Positions 45,154 to 57,540 are shown, counted from the first letter of the stretch. The stretch: 64,000 nucleotides of DNA from Mikania micrantha (GCA_009363875.1 CM018696.1:22519475-22583474); one strand, 5' to 3'. Numbers and translations are program-made. The notes: generated by a model from the letters alone, not told the origin.

Positions 45154-45154
<1 letters not shown>

Positions 45155-45206
<52 letters not shown>
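45155..45206 (+). repeat. (CT)n(TA)n microsatellite
   Basis: A CT run followed directly by a TA run at the right edge of F5. Confidence 0.9.
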
Positions 45207-45209
<3 letters not shown>

Positions 45210-45846
45210 CAGATAAGATTTAAAGACGTTTTTATTTTAAATGTTTATTTTTGTACTTAAAACATATTACGTAGGTTGGGTTCACTTCAAGTGTTTACTC
45301 AAGTGTTTTTGAGCTTAAATATTTGTTTTGTGACTTTGATAGATATATGAATATATTTGTAGTTAATTTCAATTAATATGTAGTCAGGGCCGGACCAATT
45401 ATTTTGAAGGCCCTAAACGGAATAAAAATTCGGGGGTCTTTACTAACGGCTACGTTAAACCATTCTCCTTTTATCCGGGCTTGAAATTGGTAATAATAAA
45501 CTAAAAATTTAAATATGGTGGAATTAAAAAAAATTGTTTATATTAGATTTGTTTCCTTAATTATAATGAAAATTATTTAATAAAATGTTCGTATCAATTT
45601 TTTTAAAATCCTTTTCAATTGATTATTAAAAATGTTTTATGTGAGCCTTTGTTTTATCACTTACTTCCTTCAAAGCTCATGATCTAAAAAACCTACAGGC
45701 CAAAAAAAAAGCGCATTGTGTACATATATTTTTTAAGAAATTGGAGGTCCTGTATTTTTGATAGCCATAAGTCATTGCTTGGGTTGCTTGACCCATTGGA
45801 TCGATCATGTATATTATTAGTTTATATTTACAACCCAAAAATTAAA
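45207..45846. other. Spacer with hAT-like end
   Basis: CAGGGCCGGACCAATTATTTT at about 45386 resembles the CAGGGCCG terminus of a plant hAT family. No matching right end was found. The rest is AT-rich. Confidence 0.35.
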
Positions 45847-45854
45847 GGCTATAC

Positions 45855-46152
45855 TAGAGGTGCACACATAAACCGACATTCAATCGCTCCCAAACCGGTT
45901 CCTGCCAAATCGGTCCAAACCGTCGGTTTGTCATAGGTTCGGGATTTTGCCGTTAAAACCAGTTTACAAACCGACCCAAACCTATTTCAAACCCCTCCAA
46001 ACCGGTTCTTGTAGGTTTGGCTTCCCCTTCTCTCAAACCGGTTTCCAAACTGAACCGATTTCACCCCAAACCGGTTTCACCCTTACACTACCCAAACCAG
46101 ACCGGTTTTAAACCCGAACTTGTTTGAAAAATAAATCGGTTTGTCATGTCTA
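45855..46152. mobile_element. hAT-like element, 298 bp
   Basis: TAGAGGTGCACACATAAACCG at the left and the complement of TAGACATGACAAACCG at the right, with an interior of CAAACCGGTT repeats. Flanks GGCTATAC (45847-45854) and GGCTAAAC (46153-46160) form an 8-bp duplication with one mismatch. Confidence 0.65.
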
Positions 46153-46160
46153 GGCTAAAC

Positions 46161-47489
46161 ATCTGTCAAGCCCAAAAAATCTAATTTGGTTAGAATCTAT
46201 CGTCAAACATATATAACCTACAATAACCAACCTCGGTTAACCAAACCTGATTGGTTAAGAATTTCGAATAACAGACTAAATTTATTTTGGTGAGACCTTA
46301 TAACCGCACCAAATCATATCATGCACAACCCTAATACTAGGTCAATTGGTTTAGTGATAGTCATGCAACTTCTCTAATGAAAAGTCATTGAGTATCGTCT
46401 AAAGAAAATTTGGTTGTAAATTTTCTCTTGAGCCAGGTGGGTTAGATCATCACATGTGGTATGTTGTTATTCAGGCAGAAAATGGTCTATTTGTTAAAAT
46501 TATAATGTTAACAATTTTTCTAATCCAAATTTTTTTGTTATTAAGATTAGTTTAATTTGTTAATTTCAGTTTAAATGTGACTGGATCAGTTGGGCTTATA
46601 ATAAGAGGAGTGCTGGGCTGTTGCAAAGGAACTGGGCTTCGTAAAGATATGGGCTTCAGAATATTAAACGAATTATAAAGAGAAGAAGAGTTCTTTTATT
46701 TTAGCAGGAGGCCATTTTCTTTTTAAAAGAGAAGTGATCATTTACTGATCTGATCAAGATCTTGTTTTAGATCTCGTTTGTAGTTACAAAATCTATCATC
46801 ACATAGATAATTAATTAGATTGTAGTTTTGAGAGATTCAATTGGTTGATTGTGTATAAGTCTTTTACATGTTGTAAAAGGGATTATAGCTTCTGGGAATA
46901 ATATTTTTGGTTTAGGTTTCTTCATTTTTTGTTAGATACCGTTTTCTGACACTATTTGACTAGGCATTTGCTATTCAAAGAGAAAAAAAAAAAAACATAT
47001 TTCACGGTATGCTTAAGGTACTTGTAAATAAGATTTATAGATATTGTAAAATGAAAGCAACCGTATTCATCTTGTGAATTCGATGATGCCATAAAAAAAC
47101 AAAAACAAAAACAAAATGTGTAAAAACGCATTCATCAACAACTGAATGAAGAAAAAATTATTGTAGAGTTTGTGAACCCATGAGTCAAGATTCGGGGGTG
47201 TTCCGCCCCACTTGACATAGTTGAACCCTTGGACGATCTTGTTAAAGAGATGGGTTCCTCTGAACATAACAAATTTTCCAAAGGAAAATACCTGCTGCCT
47301 GCTGGTGTGAGGTTTTGTCCAAGATACTTTACATACGGGCACTTGTATTCACATGTTTATGAATGAATATTATTCCCAAAGGCATCTCACTCCAACCTAA
47401 ACCCTCAAGTGTAATCGTATTATTTAAATATTACTATTTAATTTAAGCAGTATTATTTAATTATCAATATTATTTGATTATTAGTATTG
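46161..47489. other. Unassigned region
   Basis: AT-rich. A possible LTR-like tail lies at about 46560-46960 (TTAGATACCGTTTTCTGACA at its end). No protein similarity was recognised, including in the 91-codon minus-strand frame at 47067-47342. Confidence 0.4.
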
Positions 47490-47495
47490 ATTAAA

Positions 47496-47574
<79 letters not shown>
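47490..47574 (+). repeat. (TTA)n microsatellite
   Basis: About 27 uninterrupted ATT units. Confidence 0.95.
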
Positions 47575-47578
<4 letters not shown>

Positions 47579-47815
47579 TTAACAAAAGTAAAACCAAAAA
47601 GAAAAGGTTGTCTAAGGGTAGGTAGGTATCAAAACATGGATCCCAAGTCATGAGTTTTATCCAAGCGTCTTTTTACGAAAAGTTTACTTATTTATTTAAT
47701 AATTAATATTAATTTTCCTATTCACACGCTATCGTTATGTTTCTTTTTCGTTTTTATATATAAAGGGACTGGTTATTCAGAGACCGCACTTTTTTAATTC
47801 AATACTCTTACCGAC

Positions 47816-48010
47816 CCTATACGGCTCGTATAGGTATACTCCTCGTATAGAAGTCCATTCGTTGACACTAACACCCAATGATTGGTCACGTATAGAGCCA
47901 CATATAGAATCTATACGACGCGTATAGGAGCCCAATCATTGAGACTGACAATTTTGACAGCTAATAATTGTCTTCTATACGCCTCGTATATACATATACG
48001 AGTCTTATAA
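47816..48010. repeat. Cluster of CTATACG/CGTATAG inverted motifs
   Basis: At least five inverted pairs such as TATACGGCTCGTATAGG, TATACTCCTCGTATAG, TATACGACGCGTATAGG and TATACGCCTCGTATA in 195 bp. It may be the subterminal region of a TIR element. Confidence 0.65.
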
Positions 48011-48120
48011 GGGGTGTGGGGTGGGTGTGTGAACAACACAACCGATATATAAATTTGCAAGTTTTTAGTATATAACACATTAATCCATACTTACTCGTTT
48101 CAACATGTGTTTCCATAGGG

Positions 48121-48701
48121 TAGCGGTGTTCACGGTCTGGTTCCAAACCACAAAACCGCCCAAAGCGTTCATCGGTTCGGTTTCACGGTTGGCTTTTTTT
48201 CAAACATTCGCTCGGTCGATTTTATAAGTTTAAAACCGTGATAAATGGTTTGGTTTACAGCTTTCATAAAAAACCAGTCGTAAAAAACTGGGCCGGACCA
48301 TATATGTGTGTGCACGCGTATATATAAATATATACATACACACATGTATATACATATAGATATATAAATATATACATACATATATATACGCATATATAGA
48401 TGTTTATATATGTGTGTATGCACATATTGAGTTCTTGATTTATTCACGATTTAAAAAAAAATACATATGGACTTTGTGTAAATAGTCAATGTTGAACTAT
48501 AAAGTTTTCGTTTGATTCAATTTTATTTTTAACGGGATCAAAATCACAAACCGCAAACCAAACCGGAACCAAACCGTTGATAACGGTTTGGTTTGGTCCG
48601 GTTTTTATTTTTAACGGTTCAGTTGTAGTTTTAATTGTTCAAAAACCGTTGTTAATGGCTTGGTTTTAAAATCCGTAAAAACTGGACCGTGAACACCCCT
48701 A
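48121..48701. mobile_element. hAT-like element with perfect 8-bp target duplication
   Basis: 581 bp with TIRs TAGCGGTGTTCACGGTCTGG and the complement of TAGGGGTGTTCACGGTCCAG. CCATAGGG is repeated exactly at 48113-48120 and 48702-48709. The interior has ACCGTTGATAACGGTTTGG-type repeats and a TATACATACA tract. It is non-autonomous. A second family member is at 56153-57174. Confidence 0.88.
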
Positions 48702-48709
48702 CCATAGGG

Positions 48710-49240
48710 TGACAATAGGTTGGATTTGGAACGAATTTGAGTAATCCTAACCCCATACATGATTATAAAAGCATGTTCCAAACCGCCCCAAAGCCCATCT
48801 GGTATTTATGAGTCAATTATCGGGTATACTTGTTAGTTAGTTAATTACATCTGTTGAGAATAGCTCATATAAAACTCGTTAGACATGTATCAGGTAACTA
48901 ATAACAAACTTATTTTTTTCATAACAAAAAATATATATTAAATATATCAAGACATACTCTTGGTTATATAAAATAACATGAAAATTCAAAATGTCATAAG
49001 TCAATTAGCAACGTATAAGACCAACAAAAGAATCACAAATGTCACCAAAATGATTCAAAAGAGAACAAACTATTGCAGTTGTTTAACAATATGCTTCAGT
49101 TTCTTAAGAACAAGTTGCTATGTATATAAAAACACATATAATATATAAAATTAAATACTCTATAAAAATTAATAGAAACTAGAATGTGAAAATTAAAAAT
49201 CAATTATATACTTAAAACAAAAATAAGTATCTGAAAAAAG
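48710..49240. other. AT-rich spacer
   Basis: No gene or repeat structure seen. Confidence 0.5.
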
Positions 49241-50036
49241 GGGCAGTTACATATATTCTCCTATAAATTTCATTTATTACACATATACTCAATCCAAAAT
49301 TTTAATTACATATATCCCCTCCTCTAATGCTAAAATTTCAAATACACCCATTTTAATTAAAATAAAATAAGAAATTATCATTTTACTCTTACTTTAAAAA
49401 AATTATTATACATATTTTACTCTTGGTTCAAATATACCCTTATTTTACGTTTTTTTCTTCATTTTCTAGCGTTTTAGCTTCTTTATTTAATCATTTTTCG
49501 TGTCTTTTTTTCATTTTTAATTGACGGAGCTTGTGTCGTATGGGGAGGAGGGCGATGAACGAATGTGGTGTTTACGTATGGGGTTTTTGTATGTGTGTTT
49601 GGAATTCGAAGGTTATTAACTTAAACAATAATTGCATAACTTAAACAATAAGTTAAATTGTGAATAGTTTTTTATGGTCAAGTAAGAAGAAACATTATAT
49701 TTATTTTAAAATTATGTTTTAGCCTTCCGGTGTGTTGAATAACTCAAGCTTAGTCAATTAAAAATGAAAAAAAGACACGAAAAATGATTAAAAAAAGAAG
49801 CAAAAACGCTAAAAAAATGAAGAAAAAAACGTAAAATAAGGTATATTTGAAGCAAGAGTAAAATATGTATAATAATTTTTTTTAAAGAGTAAAATGATAA
49901 TTTCTTAATTTATTTTAATTAAAATGAGTTTATTTGAAATTTTAGCATTAGAGAAGGCGATATATGTAATTAAAATTTTGGATTGGGTATATGTGTAATA
50001 AATGAAATTTAGAGGGGAATATATGTAATTGCCTCT
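49241..50036. mobile_element. Foldback element F6 with about 280-bp arms
   Basis: The left arm 49241-49524 (GCAGTTACATATATTCTCC, then TTTTAGCTTCTTTATTTAATC) mirrors the right arm 49753-50036 with few differences. The loop of about 230 bp has no coding sequence. It lies about 265 bp beyond the stop codon of the receptor-kinase gene and could form a long hairpin in read-through RNA. Confidence 0.85.
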
Positions 50037-50300
50037 AAAGAATATGTTTTAATAAACAATATTTTAGATGGTAACTAACCTACTTATCAAAAGTATTGTC
50101 TCTTACATGAGACAATGAGAGGCTATGGGTTCAAACACAAACACATTTAGTTTAGACTTTAGAGTATTTAGAAGTAAAAATATATAGTACAAATTTGTTG
50201 TAAAAAAGACCTATATTGCATCCCGAATATGTTGATTATGACGATTTAAATCCTTAAATATTTGCTGAATCAACTATGCTTCACACGTACAACTTCGATA

Positions 50301-53300
50301 TCATCTACCATTTAACATTGTAATGCTTAGTTCATTTTTAGAACTTATTTCATCTGAGCTCAAAGATAGTGTGGTATCTAGTTTACTTTCCCCAACGTAA
50401 AATGCTGGTTCTTTGGGTGAAGGCAATGGACCCTCACTCTCCAACATCATGATGATAGAAGTCATAGTTGGTCTATCTTGTGGGTGACGTTGAACGCACA
50501 ACAAACCAACGTGTATTGATCTTAGAACTTGAGTCACATTTACTGATTCACCTAAACACTTTGCAACTAATTGTAAGGGTCTGCCTTTGTTATGGAGTTC
50601 CCATGCCTATCAAGTACAATGAACACAAGTCTAAGTTTGGTTGGTATCAAAAAGGAAAGTGCCACAAAAAAGTAACTAGCATTTGCTTACATGTCCTATA
50701 AGGTTGTTGCAATTTTCTTTGTGTACGAATCCTCTATTTTTCTCCCCACACACAATTTCCAACACTAACACACCAAAGCTATATATGTCTGACTTTATAG
50801 AAAAGATACCACCTCCTGCATATTCTGGTGCCATGTAGCCACTGTGAGAAATCAAAATTAATGTAAGCAATTCACTAAATAAAATGGATTAATGTTAGGA
50901 TAGATGAATCTCACTATGTTCCAACCACTTTTTTTGTCTTTGCTTCTATTTGATTTCCACCGAAAGTTCTCGCTGTGCCAAAATCTGAAATCTTTGGGTT
51001 CATATCTTTGTCAAGCAAAATGTTGCTGACTTTAAGATCTCTATGTATAATTCTGAGTCGAGAATCTTGGTGAAGATAAAGAAGTCCACGAGCAATTCCA
51101 ATGATAATATGGTAACGTGCATGCCAGTCAAGGAGTTTACTTTGAGTTTTATCTGTGAATTGAATAATTCAAATTTGAGTTTAATCCTTGCTAATTTTAT
51201 AGTTGTGTATGTTTTTTTTTCTTATTGTTTCATCTACCAAATATGAAAGAATCAAGGCCTTTGTTTGGCATGTATTCATAGATCAACATCACTTCTTTTC
51301 GTTCTATGCAGCATCCCATGAGTTTGACAAGATTGCGATGTTGTAGCTTACTTATCGAGGTGATTTCATTCGTGAACTCATGAAGTCCTTGAGTGGATGT
51401 TTTGGCCAGCCGCTTTACTGCTATTTCCTTCCCGTCTTTAAGTACACCCTGAAACATAAACTTTTAAGAATATGGCACAAAAGTTCTATACATCTTCAAT
51501 GATTGTATGTTCTGTATTTTTTTGGCTGATTAACCCAGTTTTTGCTATTATTTGGTAAATAAAAGTACCACTTTTGATCAATGATCAAACAAAAACACAA
51601 GAACATGTGGGCCAGTTGATCTTGTTGACAGCTTTGGATCATCATATGGCGTGTTCTCAAGGCAATAATAACTGTGATGCTGACTTCACATATATTCTTA
51701 ACTATCATTTCCTTGAAAGTTTAATTTTATTTAACCTAAGAATCATCTAGCTTTGAGTAACATATGAACACCAGATGCATTATACATAGAAGGTCACTGA
51801 GTCATATAGTACCTTATAAACGGGTCCAAAACCACCCTCTCCAAGTTTGTTGTTCATTGAAAAGTTGTTTGTAGCTTTAAGTATTGTAGACAAGCCAAAT
51901 AGTGGTAGTTCTATCTCTTTATCAGCACTTCCAGTTTCAGGAACATGTCCAAACTTGTTTCCAGGTTTCACTGCAAAGTGGATTAAGGGCAACATATGTG
52001 GGTTGGGTTAAGTCTTTTAGGCAAGCTAAATAGTGAAAACTATAGAGCTTCTTTTAAAACAACTAGTACGTAGCACTATTACATATATTGATATATATAT
52101 ATGTGTGGCAATTAACTCTAATTTATATTACTAAAATGATTTAGTAGGCTTTATGCAATTCCAATTACATTTTAGAATCTGCAAACAGTTTCTGTTTTGG
52201 ATATATAATTTCGTTTGGACGTGTTAAGCAGAAAACATAACTCGAGCCGACCCATTCGTAAGTGAAATTTGTACCTTCTTGTAGTTGCTTCCTCGTATTA
52301 AAACGACAAAATATGTAAATTGAAACTAGAATGACCAAAACTACAAATGCTGCAGGGACAATAACTCGAACCCTTCTCGGTGCCCTTGAGCTTCTGGTTG
52401 AGTCTGTAACAAAACATAGTCTTAATTTAGCTCACATGTAGACAGATAATGATTAAGTTAGTAACGAATATAAACTGTTGTTTTATTTACCTAACTCTGA
52501 ATATGGCATTCGTACATAAAGATTGTCCCCATTTTCATCAACCATTTTGATATCAATTAGGCTACCAAACCATAGCAAGCAACCACTACCAGATCCTGAG
52601 ATATTTGAGTTTGTGTATGCCGTACACGAACAATTGCTTTTACACATCTTTTCGCATTCTACAAGGGTCATGGTATGGTTATGCCACGACCCACGAGTGT
52701 CTGGTAGCTTCAAATTTGAATATTTGTTGAACCCCTCTGAAGGGTCACACTCTAAAGGGATGGTACGCCGACACCCTTGAGACCAATCTGTAATCTTCCA
52801 CTGATCAGGAGACACGGGTTCAAACCCCTTTAAACATTCACAAATTGGGGACTCATCAATGTTGCATTTCCCAAATGGCCCACACTGCGCGTATTTATCA
52901 CATAGATCATTTTGTCGGAGCAAATAGAGGCTCCATTCTTGTTTGCTATCCATCCATAACAAGCGCTCTAAGGTACCACTTGGTTGTAACACCAACCTCA
53001 TGATAACTGAAGTATCTAAAAGATAATATTGGTAGTAGCTTTCTTTCTTATTAACAACAAAGGTGAAGTTGTAAAACCGGTTGGGCCTCAGATTAGAAAC
53101 TCCAGAAAACCTGAGCCCGTTCCATGGACCTACACGGTACATAATTTCTTGGCCTTTGGTTTGGATTAGCTGAGGGTAACCTCGGGCATCCACCCCATAA
53201 GAAAACTCACCAGAAGCAGGATCATCATCTGATTTCCACGATGTGAAGTGGTTTTCAGTCCCGGTGATCAAATTCCAGCCTTGCTTCATTCCTGGAAGTA

Positions 53301-53757
53301 AAGTGTCTGTCATAAAGTCGAAACTTTGCCATATGGGATCTTCTTGATTACCTTGCTCGTAGATTATAAAGTTACCCGTATCTAGAAGCTGACCGACCGG
53401 ATTCTTCACTGATGTCGTCGATGAGTTGGTTGACGACCATATGACTATGCCCGTGGTGGTGTTTCGGATGGTCAAAACTCCCTGAACGGTGAGAGTTAGC
53501 TCGACCGATGCATCTGTGAGTGGTGTGTTCCGATTGGCAACCCATACAATGGTTCTGGTCGATATCTTCTTGTACCAAATCCCGACATAATGGTTCACGG
53601 AGTTACGGGGGCTAAAGAAACCAAGTTCGAACGTTTCTTGTGATGAAACGATGGTTTGGTTATATGTAACGATTTGGTTTGGAGATATGATGATGTCTGC
53701 AGCATGGGTGAAACTTATGAGTATAAGGATGCCGAAGATCAATTTGACCCTCATCAT
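50301..53757 (-). CDS. G-type lectin S-receptor-like serine/threonine-protein kinase (7 exons)
   Basis: A single-pass plasma-membrane receptor kinase. Exons on the minus strand: 53757-52491, 52403-52275, 51970-51813, 51448-51238, 51152-50915, 50841-50691 and 50606-50301. All introns are GT-AG, and the CDS is 2460 nt (819 residues), normal for the family. Domains: signal peptide (MMRVKLIFGILILISF), B-type lectin about 25-150, S-locus glycoprotein about 205-315, EGF-like Cys cluster (CGPFGKCN), and PAN about 335-415. The transmembrane segment is about 434-455 (exon 2) and the kinase about 505-775. Kinase motifs: GEGGFG at 509, AVK Lys 530, HRD Asp 627, DFG Asp 645 and MAPEY. None is damaged. 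Phases agree across all junctions. The start is the first Met before a clean signal peptide. The family acts in self-incompatibility (SRK) and in immune or developmental signalling; the role of this copy is unknown. The nearest mobile elements are F6 downstream and a hAT-like element about 400 bp upstream. Confidence 0.93.
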
Positions 53758-54159
53758 TACTACATTAACATTTCAAGAAATTAAACATAGAACTCCATTT
53801 TGAGATAAATTAAGAAATTAAAAGTCAATTTTTGTTGGGATCGGAGTTTGATGGAGGATCAATCACGCAGTCGTCTTTTCAATGGAAACATCATTTTATT
53901 TTCAGCTTTTCATACTCGAATAGAAATTTTTTAAACAAATTAACTTATTTTTACAAGAGGATACTCTCTTTCGAATTTGACGTTTTAAGACGTAGATTCA
54001 AACCTTATACCTATAATATGAACGTGAAGTAGAAATCATTAAACTATAACCGTTTGATTTTTTTAAACAAGTTGACTACTTCTGTTTTTCTTTCTCGTTC
54101 AACACAATCATGCGCATGTAAAACAAAAGAACTTTAAGTTATATATACATACACACACA
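53758..54159 (-). promoter_or_regulatory. Upstream region of the receptor-kinase gene
   Basis: About 400 bp between the start codon and the target site of the hAT-like element at 54168. It is AT-rich, and no convincing TATA box could be assigned. Any longer-range promoter would lie within or beyond the transposon cluster. Confidence 0.35.
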
Positions 54160-54167
54160 TATATATA

Positions 54168-55127
54168 CAGTGGCGGACCCAGGATTTTTTTTCATAGGGG
54201 GCGAAAATTTTTTAAGCTCGTTTAAGTATCGCTATATAATATTTTTTTTCTTTTCTGTTCAGTTCGACCGGGTCGGGTCGGGTCGGGTCCGGCCATGCTC
54301 AAAAAAGACAATCAGATCAAATTTCATATATAAAAACATAATGAAAATACAATTTATCTAAAGTTGTTCTCTACGAGTTTTTATTTTTTTGATAGAAAAT
54401 GTTATCTCATTAAAACGATTCCCAAACTCTTGTATTTGCATACCTAGAACCACATTGAAGCAATCATACTCAAGTAGTGACGATATGTGATATTTGTTTT
54501 TTGTCTTGACGACTTTGGGTTAATGTATTCACTATTCATGTTCACCACTTCAAGCTCACGTTTTTCATAGAAAACGTTAACTTTGTCGAAGAACTCATTA
54601 AAACCCTCCATTTAAAAGTATATGAATTATACATAATAATTACACCCGACAATTTTAACCCAAGACAAGGGAAATGGGTTGGTTTTGGTGAATAAATATT
54701 GTATTTAGGTAGAAATGGGTAGCACCATAACATAGAATGAGCTGAGATGAGTAACACTTTAATACAATGCGGGTCAAGATGGGTCTCTTAGAAACTATGC
54801 AAATAAAATGGATTCAAATTATTAATAATATGTTTGATGAAAAAATTATTTGAATATTATTTAAATGGGTTTGTGGTTTAGTTATTAAAATTAATATTGG
54901 ATCTAGTTTTAAATTGTGTTTAAATCATTAATTGGGTCCTTTTCAATTGGTTTTATTAACCAAATGCTTAGAAATAAAAAATAAAAAGGGGCAATTCCAA
55001 AATTTTATGGGGGGCGATTGCAAAATTTCATGGGGGCGGTCGGGATTTTAACATATATATACTACTAAAAAAAAAAATTTCAAGGTGGGCGGCTGCCCCC
55101 CCACCCTTGTGTGTGGGTACGCCACTG
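54168..55127. mobile_element. hAT-like element, 960 bp, CAGTGGCGGACC ends
   Basis: The left end CAGTGGCGGACCCAGG mirrors the right end GGGTACGCCACTG. The 8-bp flanks are TATATATA on both sides (54160-54167, 55128-55135), weak evidence because the site is low complexity. Interior G-runs (GGGGGCG) lie at both ends. It contains a remnant similar to 24533-24949 at about 54640-54960. No transposase. Confidence 0.7.
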
Positions 55128-55135
55128 TATATATA

Positions 55136-55465
55136 GGAATGTGATCAAATAATAACCCACTTTTAAAGCAATAACCCAGATAACTTTGACAAGATGAAGC
55201 CGAATCTTGAATTTTTTTTTGAACATCATTGTAACAAATTTAGAACACTATGTTCTTGTATGAGTTTGCGAAAATTTATCACCGTAAGAGAGTTTACGTC
55301 GTTGTAAACTCTCAAAACGATAATGAATTTTCGCAAACTCATAAAAGAATATAGTGTTATAATTGTGTTACAATGATGTTCAAAAAAAATTCAAGATTCG
55401 GCTTCATCTTGGCAAAGTTATCTGAGTTATTGCTTTAAAAGTGGGTTATTATTTGATCCCAATCC
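55136..55465. mobile_element. Foldback MITE F7
   Basis: A near-perfect palindrome. GGAATGTGATCAAATAATAACCC mirrors GGGTTATTATTTGATCCCAATCC. Inside, AAGATGAAGCCGAATCTTGAA mirrors its complement. It has TA-run flanks. Confidence 0.82.
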
Positions 55466-56152
55466 TATATATATATATCTAAAATACTAGTGACAATGGG
55501 TTCAAATATAAAATTCGTTATGATCAATGTTTTGAGTAACGCGGTCACGCCAAAGGATTAATGTAAAAAAAAAAACTTAGTCTAAAGAAAAGAAAAAAAA
55601 ATAGAGATACGAATTCAAATTTGGTTTATAATTTCAACAAATTACGTGTCCCACATGCGACGATATTTTTGTCATTTACATCAAAATATAATCTTTATAT
55701 CTTTATCTTTATATAATAAAAGAATAGCTAGCTTTCACACATGTCATATTCTCCTTAAGTCTAGAATTTTTTTTACCGCATCTTTCTTTTATTAAATGTT
55801 AATAATCTTTTATATTAAATATAATAATAAATAATTTTAAATAATTAAGTTATACAATTAAATATAAAAATATATATTTTCTTATCATAAAAATTAATAA
55901 AATTTAATAAAACATAAGGAAACATCAATTATATAAAAACTTAAAATATAATTTTAAAATTTTAAAATTTCTTTATTTGTAATTTGTTATTTTTAAGCAT
56001 TCGTTAGTTAGTATTTTAATAACAATCTATAATATCAAACATACAAATTTTTATACAAAAATTGTTGCTTACAACATGTTAGGTTTATTAAACCAATGTA
56101 ATATATGGGTTTCTAACCTAGTAAAATAATAAAAATAAACCTTTTTCTTAAT
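55466..56152. other. AT-rich spacer
   Basis: ACTAGTGACAATGGGTTC at about 55496 could be a decayed Helitron end. Nothing else was recognised. Confidence 0.4.
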
Positions 56153-57174
56153 AAAGGGTGTTTACGGTCCACTTTTGTGGTTTTTTTTTTAAAACGTAAA
56201 CCAAACCATTAACACGGTTTTTGAATAATAAAAACAAAAACCGAACCGTTCAAAATAAAAACCAATGCGTTATCAACGGTTTTATTCCGGTTTGGTTTAC
56301 AGTTTGAGATTTTAATCCCTTTATATAAAATCGAATGAAACCAAACCTTTTGTAGTTCAAGGCAAACTAATTATAGAAAGTCTAAATGTATTTTTTAAAA
56401 TTATGCATAAACCATGAACTCAAAATCTGCAAAAAGCAGATACGACAATTTGGGGAAAAGACAAAGGGAATGGCGTAGCGAGTTCGAGCTCTTGTTCTTC
56501 AAACACTGAGAACCCATCCAAGAAGGCAGCTGCGACCTCATGGAAAATGCCGAGAGAAGAGGAAATGTATTCTTTGCCAAAGAAGAGTAAAAACTATTAT
56601 AATTTAAACATGTGGCATGATAATATATATATAACATCTTATTTTTTATACTACGTTCTTTTTTGTACCGGATATTTGTGGTTTTTAACTGTATTTTTTT
56701 TGTACTACTTTTTTATTTTTTGTACCGAATTTTTATTTTTTTGTATTAGATTTTTTAATTTTTGAACTTCATATTTTTGTACTAAATTTTGTTTTTTTCC
56801 TAGATTTTGTTTTTTTGTACTGGATTTTTGTTTTTATCATTTTAGCATGTCACAAGTCAAACTTCAATTGTTTCTTACTCTTTTTAGGGCAAAAATCTCT
56901 TCTTGGTGGATCCAACCCTTACATATACATGTTTGTGTGTGTGTGTGTTTTTTTTGTATGTGTGTATATGTGTACAACTATCTAAATTTATACACACACA
57001 TACGGTCCGGTTTTTTATGATCAGTTTTTGATAAAAACGTTAACCAAACCGTTTATTACGGTTTTGATTTTTAAAACCGAGCGACCAAATGTTTGGGAAA
57101 AAACCAACCGTGAAACCAAACCGATGACCGATTTGGACGATTTTGGGTTTGAAGCCGAAAGTCCGAAGACCCCT
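56153..57174 (-). mobile_element. Second copy of the 48-kb hAT-like family, with insert
   Basis: On the minus strand its right part follows the left half of 48121-48701 (GGTTTGGTTTCACGGTTGG, then ATAAACGGTTTGGTT). The other end carries GGGTGTTTACGGTCC. The middle (about 56400-56900) is not in the 48-kb copy and includes a GC-richer gene-like stretch and ATTTTTGTACTGGA-type repeats. No intact target duplication was found. Confidence 0.65.
56440..56590. other. Possible captured gene fragment
   Basis: About 150 bp of clearly higher G+C inside the hAT-like copy, open on both strands for 45-50 codons. No protein family was recognised. It could be a transduplicated exon. Confidence 0.3.
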
Positions 57175-57361
57175 ACCTAACATACCCTTTTTTTATATTG
57201 AATGCAAAAGACTTTTTGTTTCTCTATTCTTAAAAACCTCGACTACACAAATTTTCATGTAAAAAAACAATATATTTTAAAATTTTCCTCATTCACACCA
57301 TTTAAAATTTTTTAACACATTAAACTTCATTAAAATTATGAAAACAACTCTATATACAATT

Positions 57362-57540
57362 TTCGAATGTTAACAATTTCTTATTGCAATAACCGAATAA
57401 CTACATCTTATTACTTTGAAGCTCACATTAAAGTAAATCTAAATGTGTAGGTTTTCTTATTTTTATTAATGTAATTAGACCATACATTAATTAAAAAAAG
57501 AAAAAAAATATACCTTTAGATGTGGGCCCCAAAGTAATAT
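57362..57540. mobile_element. Truncated copy of foldback F3
   Basis: TTCGAATGTTAACA, then CATCTTATTACTTTG and ACATTAAAGTAAATCTAAA as in 43259-43506. The right end is missing and is replaced by the TA run leading into the next element. Confidence 0.7.

Larger units (their letters stand above)
43518..45154. mobile_element. TIR element F5 with palindrome array (1.6 kb)
   Basis: TIRs of about 65 bp: 43525-43591 (GATCTTAAAGAGAAAACCC, then TCAGCCGTTAGATCAAAC) and its complement at 45083-45150. The interior contains a GGT-rich block (43860-44070) and about ten copies of TACACATGTGTA (44130-44725). No transposase. It is flanked by TA or CT runs. Confidence 0.78.

Noticed and set aside
47067..47342. 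91-codon minus-strand open frame
   Set aside because: No recognisable family, no supporting context, and an ending in low-complexity Phe/Leu sequence.
48169..48447. Tyr/Ile-rich minus-strand frame
   Set aside because: Encoded by TATACATA repeats inside the hAT-like element.
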